From Vibrio gigantis (GTDB lineage: Bacteria; Pseudomonadota; Gammaproteobacteria; Enterobacterales; Vibrionaceae): a stretch of DNA of 64,000 nt. The notes beneath the pieces are model-generated. The model did no database searches and had not been told where the DNA came from. It was given only the letters and a program-made list of their open reading frames with translations. The stretch is taken from the NCBI RefSeq assembly GCF_024347515.1, contig NZ_AP025492.1, positions 2,914,001-2,978,000 on the forward strand, in the 5' to 3' direction. This document shows, piece after piece, positions 25,973-34,837 of this stretch (position 1 is the first letter of the stretch; each line of letters starts with the position of its first letter). The position numbers and the translations under genes were made by a program.

Positions 25973-26959
25973 ATGGGTTATTTTTTAAGACGTTTGTCAT
26001 TTTATTTTGTCGCGCTATTAGTTGCTGCGACGTTAAACTTTATTATTCCAAGAGCAATGCCTGGTGACCCAGTTACCATGATGTTTGCGAACGCTTCTGT
26101 ACAAGTTACTCCAGAGCGTATTGCTGCAATGAAAGAACTATTAGGCTTCGTTGATGGCGGCTTACTGGTTCAATACGTAGCGTACATGAAGAACATTCTT
26201 AGCTGGGAACTTGGTACTTCAATTCAATTCTACCCACTTTCTGTAAACACACTGTTGGGTGGAGCATTCGGTTGGTCGCTTTTCTTAGCTGGCACCGCAG
26301 TTATTCTTTCTTTCTCGATTGGTTCAATCCTAGGTATTTTCGCAGCGTGGAAACGCGGCAGTAAATACGATGCCTTCGTAACGCCAGGGATGCTGATTCT
26401 ACAAGCCGTTCCTCAAGTGGTTATCGCGATGATTGCACTATTTACCTTTGCAATTGGCTTGAAGTGGTTCCCAACAGGTTATGCCTATACCGCAGGTACT
26501 ATGCCTGACTGGACAAGCTGGGCATTCATTAAAGATGTCGCTTACCACGCCTTCTTACCACTGTTCTGTGCTTCTGTTGTTCAAATTGGTGGCTTCCTAG
26601 TAAACATGCGTAACAACATGATCAACCTACTAGCAGAAGACTACATCACGATGGCAAAAGGCAAAGGCCTGAGCGAAAACCGAGTGGTTTTCAACTACGC
26701 AGCTCGTAACGCAATGCTACCAAGTGTAACCGCACTTTCAATGTCTCTAGGTATGGCAATCGGTGGTCAGTTAATTATCGAAATCATCTTTAACTACCCA
26801 GGTCTTGGCAGTGTACTTTTCAACGCAATTAACGCTCGTGACTACCAAGTACTGCAAGGTCAACTGCTTATCATGACGCTATTCATGCTGTTCTTTAACC
26901 TAGTTGCAGACATGCTTTACGTTGTTCTTGACCCTCGTCTTCGTAAGGGTGGTAAATAA
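25973..26959 (+). CDS. Chitooligosaccharide ABC transporter permease 1 (DppB type)
   Basis: The 328-residue inner-membrane protein has the DppB/OppB architecture. Helix 1 is at about 7-27, a periplasmic stretch carries the PRAMPGDPVTMMF segment, and five further helices follow. The EAA-type cytoplasmic loop (DYITMAKGKGLSENRVVFNYAARNAMLPS, near 222-250) contacts the ATPases. It matches the position of V. cholerae VC0619 in the (GlcNAc)2 operon. Its stop is 2 bases before the next permease start, so the two are translationally coupled. The long 169-bp gap from cbp holds two hairpins. Confidence 0.92.
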   Translation: MGYFLRRLSFYFVALLVAATLNFIIPRAMPGDPVTMMFANASVQVTPERIAAMKELLGFVDGGLLVQYVAYMKNILSWELGTSIQFYPLSVNTLLGGAFGWSLFLAGTAVILSFSIGSILGIFAAWKRGSKYDAFVTPGMLILQAVPQVVIAMIALFTFAIGLKWFPTGYAYTAGTMPDWTSWAFIKDVAYHAFLPLFCASVVQIGGFLVNMRNNMINLLAEDYITMAKGKGLSENRVVFNYAARNAMLPSVTALSMSLGMAIGGQLIIEIIFNYPGLGSVLFNAINARDYQVLQGQLLIMTLFMLFFNLVADMLYVVLDPRLRKGGK

Positions 26960-26961
26960 TC

Positions 26962-27987
26962 ATGAAAGACTTTCTAAAACTCATTTGGCGTAACCCGATG
27001 GCCCTAACAGGCGTCATCATCCTAAGTATTTTTATTCTTGGTGCTATTGCGGCTCCATTGATCACCAAACATGTACCAGACAAACGTACAGGTAACCCAC
27101 ACGAATACCCTGGCTTCGTCGTTAAGTCTGCACAAACGAACCCTGACGGCTGGGTTGCTCAAAACCTAGCAGACGACCGTCGCACACTTATCATGTCTAA
27201 GAAGGCAGACCATGTACTGGGGACAACTCGTATGGGTCGTGACGTTTGGTCACAAGTGGTATACGGCGCACGTGTATCTCTGGCTGTAGGTTTTGGTGCG
27301 GGCCTTACCGTATGTTTACTCGCAACTGTTATTGGTGTTTCTGCAGGTTACTTCGGTGGCCGTGTCGATGACGTTCTAACAGCCGCAATGAACATCATGC
27401 TGGTAATCCCTCAATACCCATTACTGTTCGTAGTAGCAGCCTTTATCGGTGAGGCAGGGCCACTCACCATAACCTTGGTTATCGGCTTTATGTCCTGGGC
27501 TTGGGGAGCCCGTGTTGTTCGCTCCCAGACCTTAGCACTGCGTGAAAAAGAGTTTGTAAAAGCCGCTGAAGTTTTGGGTGAATCTTCATTCCGCATCATC
27601 TTCGTAGAGATTCTGCCAAACCTTATCTCTATCGTTGGCGCAAGCTTCATCGGTTCGGTGATGTACGCAATCATGATGGAAGCAACCATCTCGTTCTTAG
27701 GTCTTGGTGACCCGAACACAATCAGCTGGGGCATCATGCTTTACAACGTTCAAACCTCTTCATCAATGCTTATTGGCGCTTGGTGGGAACTGTTGGCTCC
27801 TTGTATCGCACTGACACTACTTGTAACTGGTCTTGCTTTGCTTAACTTCGCTGTCGATGAAATTGCCAACCCGCAACTGCGTTCTCATAAAGGCATGAAG
27901 CGTTGGAAGAAACTAGCAGCACAAGACAAACAAGAACGTGAACCAGAACTACCACCACAAAATGCACTTTGGAGCGGAGATAAATAA
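26962..27987 (+). CDS. Chitooligosaccharide ABC transporter permease 2 (DppC type)
   Basis: This second permease has 341 residues. It has an N-terminal helix (about 14-33), a periplasmic insertion of about 80 residues with several Arg/Lys/Asp and the LGTTRMGRDVWSQVVYGARVSL segment typical of DppC/OppC. A five-helix core follows with the EAA loop EFVKAAEVLGESSFRIIFVEILPN. The C-terminus is charged and ends 2 bases before the first ATPase gene. It forms the pore with the DppB-type partner. Confidence 0.92.
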   Translation: MKDFLKLIWRNPMALTGVIILSIFILGAIAAPLITKHVPDKRTGNPHEYPGFVVKSAQTNPDGWVAQNLADDRRTLIMSKKADHVLGTTRMGRDVWSQVVYGARVSLAVGFGAGLTVCLLATVIGVSAGYFGGRVDDVLTAAMNIMLVIPQYPLLFVVAAFIGEAGPLTITLVIGFMSWAWGARVVRSQTLALREKEFVKAAEVLGESSFRIIFVEILPNLISIVGASFIGSVMYAIMMEATISFLGLGDPNTISWGIMLYNVQTSSSMLIGAWWELLAPCIALTLLVTGLALLNFAVDEIANPQLRSHKGMKRWKKLAAQDKQEREPELPPQNALWSGDK

Positions 27988-27989
27988 TC

Positions 27990-28973
27990 ATGTCTGAACC
28001 ACTAATTTCTATCCGCAACTTATGCGTGGATTACATCACAGAGTCTGGCGATGTTCGTGCGTGTAACAACGTAAGTTTCGACATCGCTCCAGGTGAAGTA
28101 TTCGGCCTAGCTGGTGAATCTGGCTGTGGTAAATCAACGGTCGCTTTCTCTCTTATGCGTCTTCATAAGCCGCCCGCTTACATCAGTGGTGGTGAGGTTA
28201 TTTTCAACGGTGAGAACATCCTTGAATACAGTGATGACCGTATGCAAGCGTTCCGTTGGAGTGAGATGTCGATGGTATTCCAGAGCGCGATGAACGCGCT
28301 CAACCCCGTCCTACCAATGGAAGAGCAGTTCTGTGACGTAATCATGCGTCACACCAACATGACTCGTGAGCAAGCTAAACAACGTGCTGAAGGTCTACTA
28401 GAAATCGTAGATATTCACCCGAGCCGATTGAGTGACTACCCTCACCAATTCTCTGGCGGCATGCGTCAGCGCTTAGTTATTGCTATCGCGTTGGCACTGA
28501 ATCCAAAGCTGATCATCATGGATGAGCCGACAACCGCACTTGATGTGGTTGTGCAACGCGAAATCCTACAAAAGATTTATGCACTGAAAGAAGAGTTTGG
28601 CTTCTCGATTCTGTTCATCACCCATGACCTGTCATTGATGGTCGAGTTCTCTGACCGTATCGGCATCATGTACTCAGGTGAGCTAATCGAAGTGGCTAAC
28701 TCTCAAGATATTCTAGAAAACCCTTACCACCCTTACACCAAAGGGCTGGGAAGTTCTTTCCCTCCACTGACAGGGCCAAAGACAAAACTAGCAGGTATTC
28801 CGGGCAACCCTCTGAACCTGTTAGAGATCCCTGAAGGGTGTCGTTTCCAAGCTCGTTGTGACCGTGTACATGAAACGTGTACCAAGGTACCAACCAAGCT
28901 GCGTTCTATCGACTCGGGACATTTGTCTAACTGCCACCTGTACGGTGACCCAATAGTACAAAGGAAGCTATAG
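27990..28973 (+). CDS. Chitooligosaccharide ABC transporter ATP-binding protein 1 (DppD type)
   Basis: The 327-residue ATPase has Walker A GESGCGKST (near residues 38-46), signature FSGGMRQR (near 152-159), Walker B LIIMDEPT and the switch His in LFITHDLS. A C-terminal oligopeptide/dipeptide-transporter extension with three or four Cys (CRFQARCDRVHETC near 289-302) is present; in this subfamily it often holds an iron-sulfur cluster. It pairs with the second ATPase to drive import. It matches V. cholerae VC0617 by position. Confidence 0.93.
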   Translation: MSEPLISIRNLCVDYITESGDVRACNNVSFDIAPGEVFGLAGESGCGKSTVAFSLMRLHKPPAYISGGEVIFNGENILEYSDDRMQAFRWSEMSMVFQSAMNALNPVLPMEEQFCDVIMRHTNMTREQAKQRAEGLLEIVDIHPSRLSDYPHQFSGGMRQRLVIAIALALNPKLIIMDEPTTALDVVVQREILQKIYALKEEFGFSILFITHDLSLMVEFSDRIGIMYSGELIEVANSQDILENPYHPYTKGLGSSFPPLTGPKTKLAGIPGNPLNLLEIPEGCRFQARCDRVHETCTKVPTKLRSIDSGHLSNCHLYGDPIVQRKL

Positions 28974-29005
28974 CTTGCACGCTAACTCAGCGTGAATAAC
29001 GAACA

Positions 29006-29022
29006 AGGCGGCTCGACCGCCT
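29006..29022 (+). promoter_or_regulatory. Intercistronic hairpin between the two ATPase genes
   Basis: AGGCGG and CCGCCT form a perfect 6-bp stem around a 5-nt loop, with no T tail. It lies in the 87-bp gap between the ATPase genes and may be a message-stability or processing element. Confidence 0.45.
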
Positions 29023-29060
29023 AAAAACAAGCAAAGCGAATAAGGATTCTGGAGACAATT

Positions 29061-30056
29061 ATGAGCAAAGATTTCGGTCAATTATTGGTAGAAGGCAAGA
29101 ATGTCGTAAAAGACTTTCCAATAAGCAGTACCACAATTCAAACCCCAATGATGCGTGCAATTAACGACGTGTCATTCAAGATGTACAAAAGCCGCGGCCT
29201 AGCAGTGGTTGGTGAGTCTGGTTCAGGCAAATCAACAACCGCAAAAATGATCGCAAAAATGTACGCACCTTCAGGCGGCACGATCGAATACAAAGGTCGT
29301 GATATCCAAGAGATCTCAAGCAGAAAAGATCTTATGCACTACCGTGAAGGCGTGCAGATGGTATGGCAAGACCCGTTTGGTTCTCTGAACCCAACGCACA
29401 ATATCTTCCATCACATAGCTCGACCGCTGTTGATCCACAAAAAGGTGACTCCTGGCAACAAGAGAGAGCTAGAAGAGCGTGTATACGACCTTTTAGAGCA
29501 AGTGGGCTTAATCCCACCAAAAGAGACAGCACAAAAGTACCCCCACCAACTGTCTGGCGGCCAACGTCAGCGTGTAAATCTAGCCCGCAACATTGCGGTT
29601 GGTGCTGAGGTTGTATTGGCTGATGAACCAACATCAATGCTTGATGTATCGATTCGTGCTGGTGTTTTGAACTTGATGGAAGAGATGAAGTTTGAGAAGC
29701 AAATGTCTCTGCTTTACATCACTCACGATATCGCAACCGCTCGTTATATCGCTGAAGATCTTTCAGTGATGTACGTAGGTCACATGGTTGAATGGGGCGA
29801 TACCGACGACGTTATTGCTAACCCTCAACACCCTTACACTCAACTACTGGTTTCTGCCGTTCCAGACCCTAAGAAGTCGATCCATGACCAATTGGCCGGC
29901 AACAAAGGTGAGATTCCACTTTGGACTCCAGTATCAGCCGGCTGCCCTTTTGCAGGCCGTTGTACTCACGCAATGGACAAGTGTAAAGAGCAACTACCAG
30001 GTGTTACTCAATTAGCCGATAACCACTTTGTTCGTTGTTACCTACACGAAAGCTAA
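29061..30056 (+). CDS. Chitooligosaccharide ABC transporter ATP-binding protein 2 (DppF type)
   Basis: This is the second, 331-residue ATPase. Walker A is GESGSGKST (near 51-59), the signature LSGGQRQR (near 160), Walker B VVLADEPTSMLD and the switch His in LYITHDIA. It also ends in a Cys-bearing oligopeptide-transporter tail (CPFAGRCTHAMDKC near 295-308). The gene is separated from the first ATPase by 87 bp with a small hairpin and has its own good ribosome site (GGAG). Position matches VC0616. Confidence 0.93.
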   Translation: MSKDFGQLLVEGKNVVKDFPISSTTIQTPMMRAINDVSFKMYKSRGLAVVGESGSGKSTTAKMIAKMYAPSGGTIEYKGRDIQEISSRKDLMHYREGVQMVWQDPFGSLNPTHNIFHHIARPLLIHKKVTPGNKRELEERVYDLLEQVGLIPPKETAQKYPHQLSGGQRQRVNLARNIAVGAEVVLADEPTSMLDVSIRAGVLNLMEEMKFEKQMSLLYITHDIATARYIAEDLSVMYVGHMVEWGDTDDVIANPQHPYTQLLVSAVPDPKKSIHDQLAGNKGEIPLWTPVSAGCPFAGRCTHAMDKCKEQLPGVTQLADNHFVRCYLHES

Positions 30057-30068
30057 ACATTAAGACTG

Positions 30069-30141
30069 AGTTAGGGTCTGCGGGCCCTAACTACTCATAT
30101 CCAAACCAATTCAGGTACCTAGCCACAAGAAACTAGGACCT
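30069..30141 (+). promoter_or_regulatory. Two hairpins between the ABC transporter and the enzyme genes
   Basis: AGTTAGGG/CCCTAACT (30069-30092) is an 8-bp stem. AGGT-CCTAG/CTAGG-ACCT (about 30112-30141) ends just before the GGAG ribosome site of the GH9 gene. Neither has a terminator T tail. Confidence 0.5.
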
Positions 30142-30154
30142 TTGGAGAACATTG

Positions 30155-31876
30155 ATGCTGTTATTGACCAACCATATTGGCTACGAATCTTCGGCTCCTA
30201 AGCAGGCGATCTTACAAACTAAGAAGACTCGTTTATCGAGTACGACTGCACTTTTAGTGTGTGCCGACAATCATATTACTGTGGGCAACTTTGATGTTGC
30301 AAAACAAGGCCGCGTAGCAAACTGGCATCAAGGACAATTCTTCACAATCGATTTCAGCTCATTCACTGAATCCGGTCGCTACTACCTACGCTTTGATAAC
30401 CTACGTTCAGAAGTGTTTGAGATTGGCAGCAACCTATTAATGAGGCACACCTTTTCTGATGTGCTTCATTACTTCAAGTCACAACGTTGTGGCGGAACTT
30501 TTGACAAGAAAGATCGCCAAGCACAAATTCTGGGCACCGACAGATACGTCGATGTCCACGGTGGGTGGTACGACGCATCAGGCGATGTAAGCAAGTATTT
30601 TAGCCACTTGTCTTACGGCAACTACCTCAACCCACAACAAATTCCTATGGTTGTTTGGAACATGCTTAAGAGCGTACGCTTAACCAGCGACAATCCAGAC
30701 TTCCCTAAATTCTCTATGACACGACTAACAGAAGAAGCGCTATTTGGAGCTGATTTTTTAGTACGTATGCAAGACGCGGCTGGATACTTCTACATGACAG
30801 TATTCGACAAGTGGAGCAAAGATATCAATCAACGCGACATCTGCGCGTATGCCACTCAAGAAGGCCATAAATCAGAAGATTTGCAAGCTGGCTACCGACA
30901 AGGTGCTGGTGTGGCTATTGCAGCACTTGCCGCAGCGTCTGAGCTTGAGGTTTCAGGCAGCTACTCTAGCCAAACCTATCTTGATACCGCAACCAAAGGT
31001 TACTGGCATCTTAAAGAATACAACCTGCAATACCTAAACGATGGTGAAGAGAACATCATTGATGAGTATTGCGCCCTACTCGCAGCCAATGAGTTGTACC
31101 GAGTAACACAAGACGAACAATACCTTTCAGAAGCAAGAACTTGGGCGACTCGTTTAATCTCTCGCCAACAGTCAGATGATTCATTTGAGCACTTCTGGTC
31201 AGCCAATGCTGATGGCTCTCGTCCATACTTCCACGCAGCGGAAGCTGGGTTACCAGTGATAGCCCTATGCGAATACATCAATAATGAAACTGACTCAGTT
31301 CTGAAAGAACAAGCTCGTACGGTTGTTGAGCAGGCATGTCAGTTTGAAATCAACATCACCGACAAAGTCACCAACCCATTTGGCTACCCAAGACAATACG
31401 TTAAGAATGTTGAGGGTGATAAGCGCGATGCTTTCTTCGTCGCTCAGAAGAACGAAACCGGCTACTGGTGGCAAGGCGAGAACGCACGTCTTGGTTCCAT
31501 CGCAACCATGGCTTACCTCGTTCAGCCACACATTCAAGATAGCAAACTTAAAAAACGTTTGATCCAACTTTCGCAAAACAGCCTCGACTGGATCTTGGGC
31601 CTCAACCCTTACCACATGTGCATGCTTGATGGTCATGGTCATAACAACCCTGACTACTTACCGCAACTTGGTTTTTTCAATGCCAAAGGCGGTATCTGTA
31701 ACGGCATTACCGCTGGCTTTGAAGATGCTCAAGACATTGCGTTTAATCCACCAGCACAAAAAGATGACATGCTTCAAAACTGGCGCTGGGGCGAACAATG
31801 GATCCCTCACGGTGCTTGGTTCCTATTAGCAACCGCTGCGCAATTCAATTACCTAGCACAACGTAAGGAGCAATAA
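30155..31876 (+). CDS. GH9 family glycosidase, probable exo-beta-D-glucosaminidase
   Basis: Start at the ATG at 30155 (GGAG 7 bases upstream); 573 residues. It has an N-terminal Ig-like domain (about 1-95, cellulase N-type) and then the (alpha/alpha)6 GH9 catalytic domain with VHGGWYDASGDVSKYF (near 133-148, the nucleophile-side Asp pair) and the C-terminal general-acid region. There is no signal peptide, so it acts in the cytoplasm. In V. cholerae the corresponding gene (VC0615) encodes an unusual beta-glucosidase, and a Photobacterium homologue is an exo-beta-D-glucosaminidase. Removing GlcN from partly deacetylated dimers fits the neighbouring glucosamine kinase. Function is assigned by family and context. 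Confidence 0.85.
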   Translation: MLLLTNHIGYESSAPKQAILQTKKTRLSSTTALLVCADNHITVGNFDVAKQGRVANWHQGQFFTIDFSSFTESGRYYLRFDNLRSEVFEIGSNLLMRHTFSDVLHYFKSQRCGGTFDKKDRQAQILGTDRYVDVHGGWYDASGDVSKYFSHLSYGNYLNPQQIPMVVWNMLKSVRLTSDNPDFPKFSMTRLTEEALFGADFLVRMQDAAGYFYMTVFDKWSKDINQRDICAYATQEGHKSEDLQAGYRQGAGVAIAALAAASELEVSGSYSSQTYLDTATKGYWHLKEYNLQYLNDGEENIIDEYCALLAANELYRVTQDEQYLSEARTWATRLISRQQSDDSFEHFWSANADGSRPYFHAAEAGLPVIALCEYINNETDSVLKEQARTVVEQACQFEINITDKVTNPFGYPRQYVKNVEGDKRDAFFVAQKNETGYWWQGENARLGSIATMAYLVQPHIQDSKLKKRLIQLSQNSLDWILGLNPYHMCMLDGHGHNNPDYLPQLGFFNAKGGICNGITAGFEDAQDIAFNPPAQKDDMLQNWRWGEQWIPHGAWFLLATAAQFNYLAQRKEQ

Positions 31877-31878
31877 TC

Positions 31879-32763
31879 ATGACGCTTTACTACGTAGGTA
31901 TTGATGGTGGCGGCACCTCTTGTCGAGCTCGGATTCGCGATGACGAAGGCACACTCATTGGTGAAGCGAAAAGCGGCAGCGCTAACATCCTTTTGGGTGT
32001 TGATATTGCGATGAGCTCAATTATCGATGCTATTACTCAAGCGGCACAGCAAGGGCAACTCGATTCAAGTCATTTTTCAAACATGCATGTTGGTCTAGCG
32101 CTGGCTGGTGCTGAACAGAAGTCAGCATGGTTCGACTTCATGGCACAACCGCACCCTTTCGCCAGCATGACGTTAAACACCGACGCTTACGGTGCTTGCA
32201 TTGGTGCTCACAATGGCCAAAACGGCGCCATCATGATCGGCGGAACAGGTTCATGTGGCATCTACCTACAAGATGGTGAGCAACATGTAGTTGGTGGCCG
32301 TGAGTTTCCAATTTCCGACCAAGGTGGCGGCGCGGTGATGGGGCTTCGCTTGATTCAACAAGTTCTGCTTGCAGAAGATGGCATTCGCAACAAGACACCA
32401 CTGACTCAACACGTAATGAACCACTTTGGCAATGATGTTGATGCCATCGTCGAATGGTCCAAAGGCGCGATTCCAAAAGACTACGGTCAATTCTCGCCAG
32501 TGATTTTTCAACTCGCTAACGAAGGCGATGAGTTAGCTATCGAGATGCTCAAGCAAACCGCAGCTGACATCGAAATGTTTGTGCTAGCACTGCATCGCAA
32601 AGGTGCGGACAAGGTATGCCTAATGGGCAGTATCGCGGAGCGCATTCTCAACTGGCTATCACCTCCAGTACAACAATGGATCGTTGAACCTCAATTTGAC
32701 GCTATCGAAGGCGCATTGATGTTTGCCGGTAAACCACAACACAACTTGTATCAACAGGCTTAG
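31879..32763 (+). CDS. gspK: Glucosamine kinase (BadF/BadG ATPase family)
   Basis: This 294-residue kinase is of the ASKHA fold. The phosphate-1 loop is VGIDGGGTSCRARI (residues 6-19), phosphate-2 is NGAIMIGGTGSCGIY (near 112-126), and the DQGGGAVMG segment lies between the lobes. The V. cholerae gene in this position (VC0614) encodes a kinase specific for glucosamine (GspK); GlcNAc kinase activity is an alternative I cannot exclude. It starts 2 bases after the GH9 gene, so the pair is coupled: the glycosidase would release GlcN and the kinase trap it as GlcN-6-P. Confidence 0.85.
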   Translation: MTLYYVGIDGGGTSCRARIRDDEGTLIGEAKSGSANILLGVDIAMSSIIDAITQAAQQGQLDSSHFSNMHVGLALAGAEQKSAWFDFMAQPHPFASMTLNTDAYGACIGAHNGQNGAIMIGGTGSCGIYLQDGEQHVVGGREFPISDQGGGAVMGLRLIQQVLLAEDGIRNKTPLTQHVMNHFGNDVDAIVEWSKGAIPKDYGQFSPVIFQLANEGDELAIEMLKQTAADIEMFVLALHRKGADKVCLMGSIAERILNWLSPPVQQWIVEPQFDAIEGALMFAGKPQHNLYQQA

Positions 32764-32775
32764 CAGGGAAGTTAT

Positions 32776-34710
32776 ATGAATTATCGCATCGACTTAGCTG
32801 TTCTTTCTGAACAAAAAAATAACTGCCGATTTGGCCTTACGGTACATAACTTAAGTGATCTTGACGTAACAGATTGGTCACTCCATTTTGCGTTTGACCG
32901 ATTCATTCTTCAAGAGAGTCTGTCGCAGGGCGAGCTAACTCAAGTTGGAAGCTTTTGTTCGTTCAAACCAAGTTCGTCAGTGTTAAAGGCGAATAACCAT
33001 TACTACCTTGAATTCAGCATTCAAAGCGCCCCATTCCGTTTCTATTCTGACGGTCTAAATGATGCCTTTATCCAAACGCATCACCAAGGCGAAACCTCAG
33101 TACTGCCAGTTGCGATATCACCCATTGTTCTGGCGTCACCATACCGTGAACGCAATCAGATACCTGAAGTGAATGCTGCTGAGGTTGCATTGATTCCTCA
33201 GCCGAACCAGATCGAACTTCAGCAAGGCAGCTTCGTACTAAACAGCGAATGCAAAGTTGAGGTTCAATCTCACCTTGCAGATCAAGCCGTATCTTGGTTT
33301 CAGCAAGAGTTACTTTCTACCTTTGAATTGTCTCTTTCAAAAGAGCTTTCAACTGAAGCAAACAGCAACATCCTATTTCGCAGCAACCCGACTTTAGACG
33401 AAGCCGAATACAAACTCCGCATTACTGAACAACAAATAATTGTTGAATCAGGCAGCCAATCTGGTTTTACACACGCCGTGGCAAGTCTGATTCAATTAGT
33501 TCAACAACAGGATGCCGAAAACTTCTCTGTGCCATGTTGCAAAATCGCCGACCAACCACGCTTCAAATACCGTGGCATGATGTTGGACTGCGCTCGTCAC
33601 TTCCACTCCGTGGAACAAGTGAAGCGCTTAATCAACCAATTGGCGCACTACAAGTTCAACGTTTTTCATTGGCACCTAACTGATGATGAAGGTTGGAGAA
33701 TCGAGATAAAGAGCCTACCTCAACTCACTGAAATCGGTGCTTGGCGTGGCCCTGACCATGCACTGGAGCCGCAATATACCCATATTGCTGAAAACTACGG
33801 TGGCTTCTACACACAGCAACAAATTCGCGAAGTTATTGAATACGCAGAGCAACGCAGCATCACGGTGATCCCTGAGATCGATATCCCTGGGCACTGCCGC
33901 GCCGCGATCAAATCACTGCCTGACATGTTGGTAGAGCAAGCGGACACCACTCAATATAAGAGTATTCAGCACTACAACGACAATGTATTAAACCCAGGTT
34001 TATCGGGTACTTATCAGTTCTTAGATGCGGTTATTGAAGAAGTCGCAGAACTCTTCCCGAGTGAATTGATTCACATGGGCGCAGACGAAGTGCCACCGAG
34101 CGTGTGGACCAATAGCCCTGCAGCTCAAGCGCTGATGAAAGAGCATCAGTATCAAGACAGCAAAGATCTACAAGGTCACCTGTTCCGCTATGCCGAGAAC
34201 AAACTTAAGCAGCTAGGCAAACGCATGGTGGGCTGGGAAGAAGCACAGCACGGCGACAAGGTGAGCAAAGAGACCATCATCTACTCGTGGCTCAGCGAAG
34301 AAGCCGCTGTGAACTGTGCTCGCCAAGGCTTTGATGTGGTACTACAACCGGCACAATTTACTTATCTCGACATGACCCAAGATTATGCACCGGAAGAGCC
34401 GGGCGTAGATTGGGCTGCCGTTATCCCATTAGAACAAGCTTATACCTACGAAGCGCTTGCTGAGATATCCGACACCGACCCAATTCGTAAGCGGATCCGC
34501 GGAATTCAGTGTGCTCTATGGTGTGAGATCGTCACCAACCAAAAGCGTATGGATTACATGGTATTCCCAAGAATTAGCGCTTTAGCTGAAGGATGTTGGA
34601 CACATAAAGACAACCGAAACTGGCTAGATTACCTGTCTCGCCTAAAGGGTCACTTGCCGCTACTCGACAGACTCAATGTGGAGTACCGCAACCCTTGGAA
34701 AGCTGAATAA
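32776..34710 (+). CDS. GH20 beta-N-acetylhexosaminidase (cytoplasmic)
   Basis: The 644-residue enzyme has three parts. The N-terminal domain is beta-rich and may bind carbohydrate (about 1-130). A GH20b alpha/beta domain follows (130-255), then the TIM-barrel GH20 domain. The catalytic Asp-Glu pair lies in LIHMGADEVPPS (near 430-441), with the family motifs FKYRGMMLDCARHFHS and FHWHLTDDEGWR before it. It releases GlcNAc from the non-reducing end of chitooligosaccharides. No signal peptide is present, unlike the secreted chitobiases, so it works on imported dimers. Position equals VC0613. A 12-bp gap separates it from the kinase gene. Confidence 0.93.
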   Translation: MNYRIDLAVLSEQKNNCRFGLTVHNLSDLDVTDWSLHFAFDRFILQESLSQGELTQVGSFCSFKPSSSVLKANNHYYLEFSIQSAPFRFYSDGLNDAFIQTHHQGETSVLPVAISPIVLASPYRERNQIPEVNAAEVALIPQPNQIELQQGSFVLNSECKVEVQSHLADQAVSWFQQELLSTFELSLSKELSTEANSNILFRSNPTLDEAEYKLRITEQQIIVESGSQSGFTHAVASLIQLVQQQDAENFSVPCCKIADQPRFKYRGMMLDCARHFHSVEQVKRLINQLAHYKFNVFHWHLTDDEGWRIEIKSLPQLTEIGAWRGPDHALEPQYTHIAENYGGFYTQQQIREVIEYAEQRSITVIPEIDIPGHCRAAIKSLPDMLVEQADTTQYKSIQHYNDNVLNPGLSGTYQFLDAVIEEVAELFPSELIHMGADEVPPSVWTNSPAAQALMKEHQYQDSKDLQGHLFRYAENKLKQLGKRMVGWEEAQHGDKVSKETIIYSWLSEEAAVNCARQGFDVVLQPAQFTYLDMTQDYAPEEPGVDWAAVIPLEQAYTYEALAEISDTDPIRKRIRGIQCALWCEIVTNQKRMDYMVFPRISALAEGCWTHKDNRNWLDYLSRLKGHLPLLDRLNVEYRNPWKAE

Positions 34711-34837
34711 AACAAAACCACAGCACACTCATACCGAGTGATAGCTGACCCAAATTAAGGTGCTCAGTCTAATAAAACTCAGCATCACTATTTAAAAATT
34801 AGCTGCATAGATGCAGTTTGTTAAAAAGGAAATGACA